64,000 bases of DNA from Oceanospirillum sp048265165 (GTDB lineage Bacteria; Pseudomonadota; Gammaproteobacteria; Pseudomonadales; Halomonadaceae): contig NZ_JBLXCD010000008.1 in assembly GCF_048265165.1 (NCBI RefSeq), positions 1 to 64,000 of the forward strand, in the 5' to 3' direction. This document shows, piece by piece, positions 61,635 through 64,000 of the stretch (positions within the stretch are counted from its first letter, which is position 1; each line of letters opens with the position of its first letter). The notes beneath the pieces are model-generated. The model saw only the letters and a list, made by a program, of their open reading frames with translations. It was not told the origin of the DNA and made no database searches. The position numbers and the translations under genes are program-made.

Positions 61635-62540
61635 ATGTTGCGTCTGTTTCTGTTTTTTATCGCGCTTTTACCCATTCTCAACGCCAGTGCCGATGAGTCT
61701 GTCCGTGTTGTGACAACCACAAATAGTTTAGGTATGTTGGTGAATGAGATCGCTCAGCCGCTTGTTGAGCAGCGCCAACTTGAACTGAAAGTACTGGCAT
61801 CCCCCGGTCGGGATGTACACTACCTGGATGCCCGGCCCAGCTTTATGGCCGCTGTGCGAAGAGCTGATCTGCTCATTGATACAGGTGCCGGACTGGAAGA
61901 GGGGTGGTTGCCTGCGATAACGGCAAATGCCGCCAACCCGGACATTAATAGCGGTCAGCCGGGGCGTTTAAGCCTTGCTACTTCTCTGCAACTTCGCCCT
62001 TCCATTACCACAACGGGCCCCCATGCCGGTCATGTGCACCGTCATGGCAATCCCCATTTTAATATTGATCCACTCCGTATGGCGAAAGCGGCAAGGCTTG
62101 TTGCCCGCCGTCTTGGGCACTTTTTTCCAGATCAGAAAGCGCTATTGATTAAGCGCTCCTATCACTTGGAACAAGAGTTAAAGCAAACAGCTGAATACCT
62201 GTCTGAACAGCTGGTTCCGGGTCAGCGTTTTATCGCCTATCACGAAGATGTTGATTACCTGGAAGCCTGGCTGCCGGTGCAGAATATTGGCTATCTGGAG
62301 CCTTTGCCGGGTTTGCCACCAACTTCTAAACATCTGCGTGAACTGGTTGAGAAACACCAGCAACAGGAGTCGGCCCGTGTGTTGTATGCCCGCTTTAATC
62401 CGGATCAGGGCGCGCGTTTTCTGAACGAGCGTTTAGGCTGGCCAACGTATGCTGTCCCCCTTGAGCCGGAAACCCCGGACTGGAATGGCTATAAAGAGCT
62501 ACTGCAGGCTTGGGCGAATGCTTTTGAACAGAAATCGTGA
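61635..62540 (+). CDS. znuA: Zinc ABC transporter substrate-binding protein ZnuA
   Basis: About 301 residues from ATG 61635 (MLRLFLFFIALLPILNASAD), which gives a proper signal peptide; the frame runs 37 codons further upstream without support. It is a periplasmic cluster A-I binding protein. Candidate zinc ligands are His in GRDVHYLDARPSF, His in NPHFNIDPLRM and His in FIAYHEDVDYLEAW. A short His-rich loop (GPHAGHVHRHGNPHF) precedes the second. 'YLEPLPGLPPTSKHL' is typical of the family. Zinc is inferred over manganese from the Zur box upstream and the His-rich loop. Confidence 0.87.
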   Translation: MLRLFLFFIALLPILNASADESVRVVTTTNSLGMLVNEIAQPLVEQRQLELKVLASPGRDVHYLDARPSFMAAVRRADLLIDTGAGLEEGWLPAITANAANPDINSGQPGRLSLATSLQLRPSITTTGPHAGHVHRHGNPHFNIDPLRMAKAARLVARRLGHFFPDQKALLIKRSYHLEQELKQTAEYLSEQLVPGQRFIAYHEDVDYLEAWLPVQNIGYLEPLPGLPPTSKHLRELVEKHQQQESARVLYARFNPDQGARFLNERLGWPTYAVPLEPETPDWNGYKELLQAWANAFEQKS

Positions 62541-63141
62541 CACCGGGTCTGGTCTGGTTTCTCTTCACCTGGCTTGCATCGGCTACCCCTCGGCACCGGA
62601 TACACATATTGGCCCGTTGAATCTAAGGGTGTTACCCGGAGACAAAATCGCGCTAACCGGGGGTAATGGTGCCGGAAAGTCGTTGTTACTGAAAACTCTG
62701 TCAGGACAAGTTTCGTTGATAAGCGGCTCCCTTGACCGGGCAACATCCCGTTATCTTTTTTTAGCGCAGGAGCACCCGCGGCCTCCGCTCTGGCCATTGA
62801 ATGGCTGGGACTGGATGAATATTTTTGTTGAGGGTAAAGCGTCAGAGTGCCGCTTATCAGCAGGCTTGTTGGATAAACGTCTGGATACGTTAAGCGGAGG
62901 GCAGTGGCAGCGAGTGCGTCTTGCGGCGGCACTGGCAAGTAAGCCGGATCTGCTGCTGCTGGATGAGCCCACCAATCATCTGGATGAAGCCGGAAAGCGG
63001 GATCTGGTGGACGGGTTATCGCAGCTGCCGGAAACCTGTGCCCTGCTGATCACCACCCATGATGATGAGCTTGCCGAGCGTTTATCGTTAACGGCTTGCC
63101 CCATGCAACGACTGATGGAGCCAACCAACCATGTTGGATAG
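62518..63141 (+). CDS. znuC: Zinc ABC transporter ATP-binding protein ZnuC
   Basis: About 207 residues; ATG 62518 lies inside the end of znuA (23-bp overlap), and earlier starts would overlap it much more. Walker A TGGNGAGKSLLLK, the signature LSGGQWQRVRLAAAL, Walker B LLLLDEPTNHLD and the H-loop LLITTHDDEL are intact. It powers zinc import with ZnuA and ZnuB. It is a little shorter than E. coli ZnuC. It overlaps znuB by 11 bp. Confidence 0.88.
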   Translation: MLLNRNRDTGSGLVSLHLACIGYPSAPDTHIGPLNLRVLPGDKIALTGGNGAGKSLLLKTLSGQVSLISGSLDRATSRYLFLAQEHPRPPLWPLNGWDWMNIFVEGKASECRLSAGLLDKRLDTLSGGQWQRVRLAAALASKPDLLLLDEPTNHLDEAGKRDLVDGLSQLPETCALLITTHDDELAERLSLTACPMQRLMEPTNHVG

Positions 63142-63925
63142 TTTTTGGCTTTGGCCTTTTTTATCCGGTTTGGGAGCTGCTGTTTTGCTGGGCTTGGCCG
63201 GTGCGTCTCTTTTTATACGTTCAGCATCGGTACAGGGGCTGGCCATTGCACAAGGTGCGGCGGCAGGTGGTATTTTGGCAACAGCCTTGGCTTTGCCAAT
63301 ACTCCCGGTGGCTTTTTTATTGGCAGGGGGGATTTACTGGTGGATTCAGTATGCTGCCCGTCTGAAGTCCGAGCGGATTTTGTTAATTTTTCTGCTGGGT
63401 GGGGCGCTGATCAATGCTTTGTTAGCTAACACAGCGCACCTGCATACCTCAGCGGATCGTTGGTTGGCCGGTGATATCTATTATGTCGGTCAGGGTGATG
63501 CATTCTGGCTGCTGATACTGAGTGGTTTGACTCTGGTACTGGCTCCGTTGTTACGCAATGTCTGGCAGAAAAGTCAGCTGGCACCGGATTGTTATGGGTC
63601 GCCATTAACGGTGCTGCAGCGTTTGCCGGAAGCTTTATGGCTACTCTGTGTTGTGGTCTTAAGCAGTTATCTGTTAGGGCTTCCGGCATCACTTTTTTTA
63701 TTACTATTTCCTGCATGGCTGTCAGCTTACTGGAGTCGGGGGTTATCCCCTTTTCTCTGGTGGAGTATTTTCCTGAGTGTACTGCTATTTTTGTTGGCAT
63801 GGTTTACGGCGCTTTGGTTTGACCAGCCTTTTGCACCAGTCCTGATTCTTGGGGGCTGTGTCTGTTTTCTATCGGTTTATGCCACTTATCGATTAACGAT
63901 GCTTGTGCGGGTTTACTTCCGGTAA
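63131..63925 (+). CDS. znuB: Zinc ABC transporter permease ZnuB
   Basis: A 264-residue inner-membrane permease of the ABC-3 family with seven or more TM helices (FLSGLGAAVLLGLAGASLFI; ILLIFLLGGALINALLAN; FWLLILSGLTLVLAPLL). The Gly-rich segment near SVQGLAIAQGAAAGG is typical of this family. Start overlap with znuC implies translational coupling. The last 75 bp of the window hold nothing I recognise. Confidence 0.9.
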   Translation: MLDSFWLWPFLSGLGAAVLLGLAGASLFIRSASVQGLAIAQGAAAGGILATALALPILPVAFLLAGGIYWWIQYAARLKSERILLIFLLGGALINALLANTAHLHTSADRWLAGDIYYVGQGDAFWLLILSGLTLVLAPLLRNVWQKSQLAPDCYGSPLTVLQRLPEALWLLCVVVLSSYLLGLPASLFLLLFPAWLSAYWSRGLSPFLWWSIFLSVLLFLLAWFTALWFDQPFAPVLILGGCVCFLSVYATYRLTMLVRVYFR

Positions 63926-64000
63926 GTGCGCAGCGCCTCATTTCTTGTGTAACGGTCTACACACCTGAGTAAACTTTCTAATTGATGCCTGAATTGTAAA

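Overview
The window looks like chromosome of a marine gammaproteobacterium, most likely Oceanospirillaceae-like. This rests on gene content: a giant T1SS-type adhesin, a dnaX-ybaB-recR-rnd-ycgL-ycgN block, PsrA-like fatty-acid control, a DmdB-like acyl-CoA ligase, an HsbR/HsbA-like pair and a Zur/Znu zinc locus. I saw no rRNA or tRNA gene. Base composition is mid-GC, with visibly AT-richer stretches in the cas genes and in 58.1-59.5 kb.

Layout. 1-8.2 kb: the 3' part of a giant repeat-built secreted adhesin, then an OmpA-like protein. 8.3-10.9 kb: a PAS-GGDEF diguanylate cyclase and a divergent MscS channel. 11-16.6 kb: dnaX (with an A9 slippery run), ybaB, recR, rnd, ycgL, ycgN. 16.9-29.1 kb: a complete type I-F CRISPR-Cas locus (cas1, cas2/3, csy1-4) followed by a perfectly regular array of 59 repeats and 58 spacers. 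29.2-35.5 kb: oligopeptidase B, a small membrane protein, a three-TM protein fused to a winged helix, a membrane VWA protein and a YafJ-type amidotransferase. 35.6-40.6 kb: cysK, a MoxR/VWA pair, a REP cluster, a MaoC protein and an alpha/beta hydrolase. 41-44.9 kb: two acyl-CoA ligases separated by a regulatory region dense in cis elements. 45-55.3 kb: hrpA with a nucleophile-less hydrolase homologue, mlaA, a PilZ protein, a PP2C/STAS signalling pair, tal and dusA. 55.4-60.1 kb: a decayed island at the 5' end of dusA. 60.1-63.9 kb: a Zur-type site, a His-rich outer-membrane protein and znuA, znuC, znuB.

Two antiviral layers stand out. The first is the I-F CRISPR system, whose array carries a block of variant repeats and duplicated spacers. 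The second is the dusA-linked island: an integrase relic, a DUF4760 membrane protein, a membrane-anchored DUF4041/GIY-YIG nuclease resembling the phage-entry nuclease SNIPE, an AT-rich protein with a C-terminal HEPN-like RxxxxH motif that I cannot assign to a described family, and a broken HigBA-like toxin-antitoxin pair. The SNIPE-like gene with its HEPN-like partner is the best candidate here for an undescribed defence combination.
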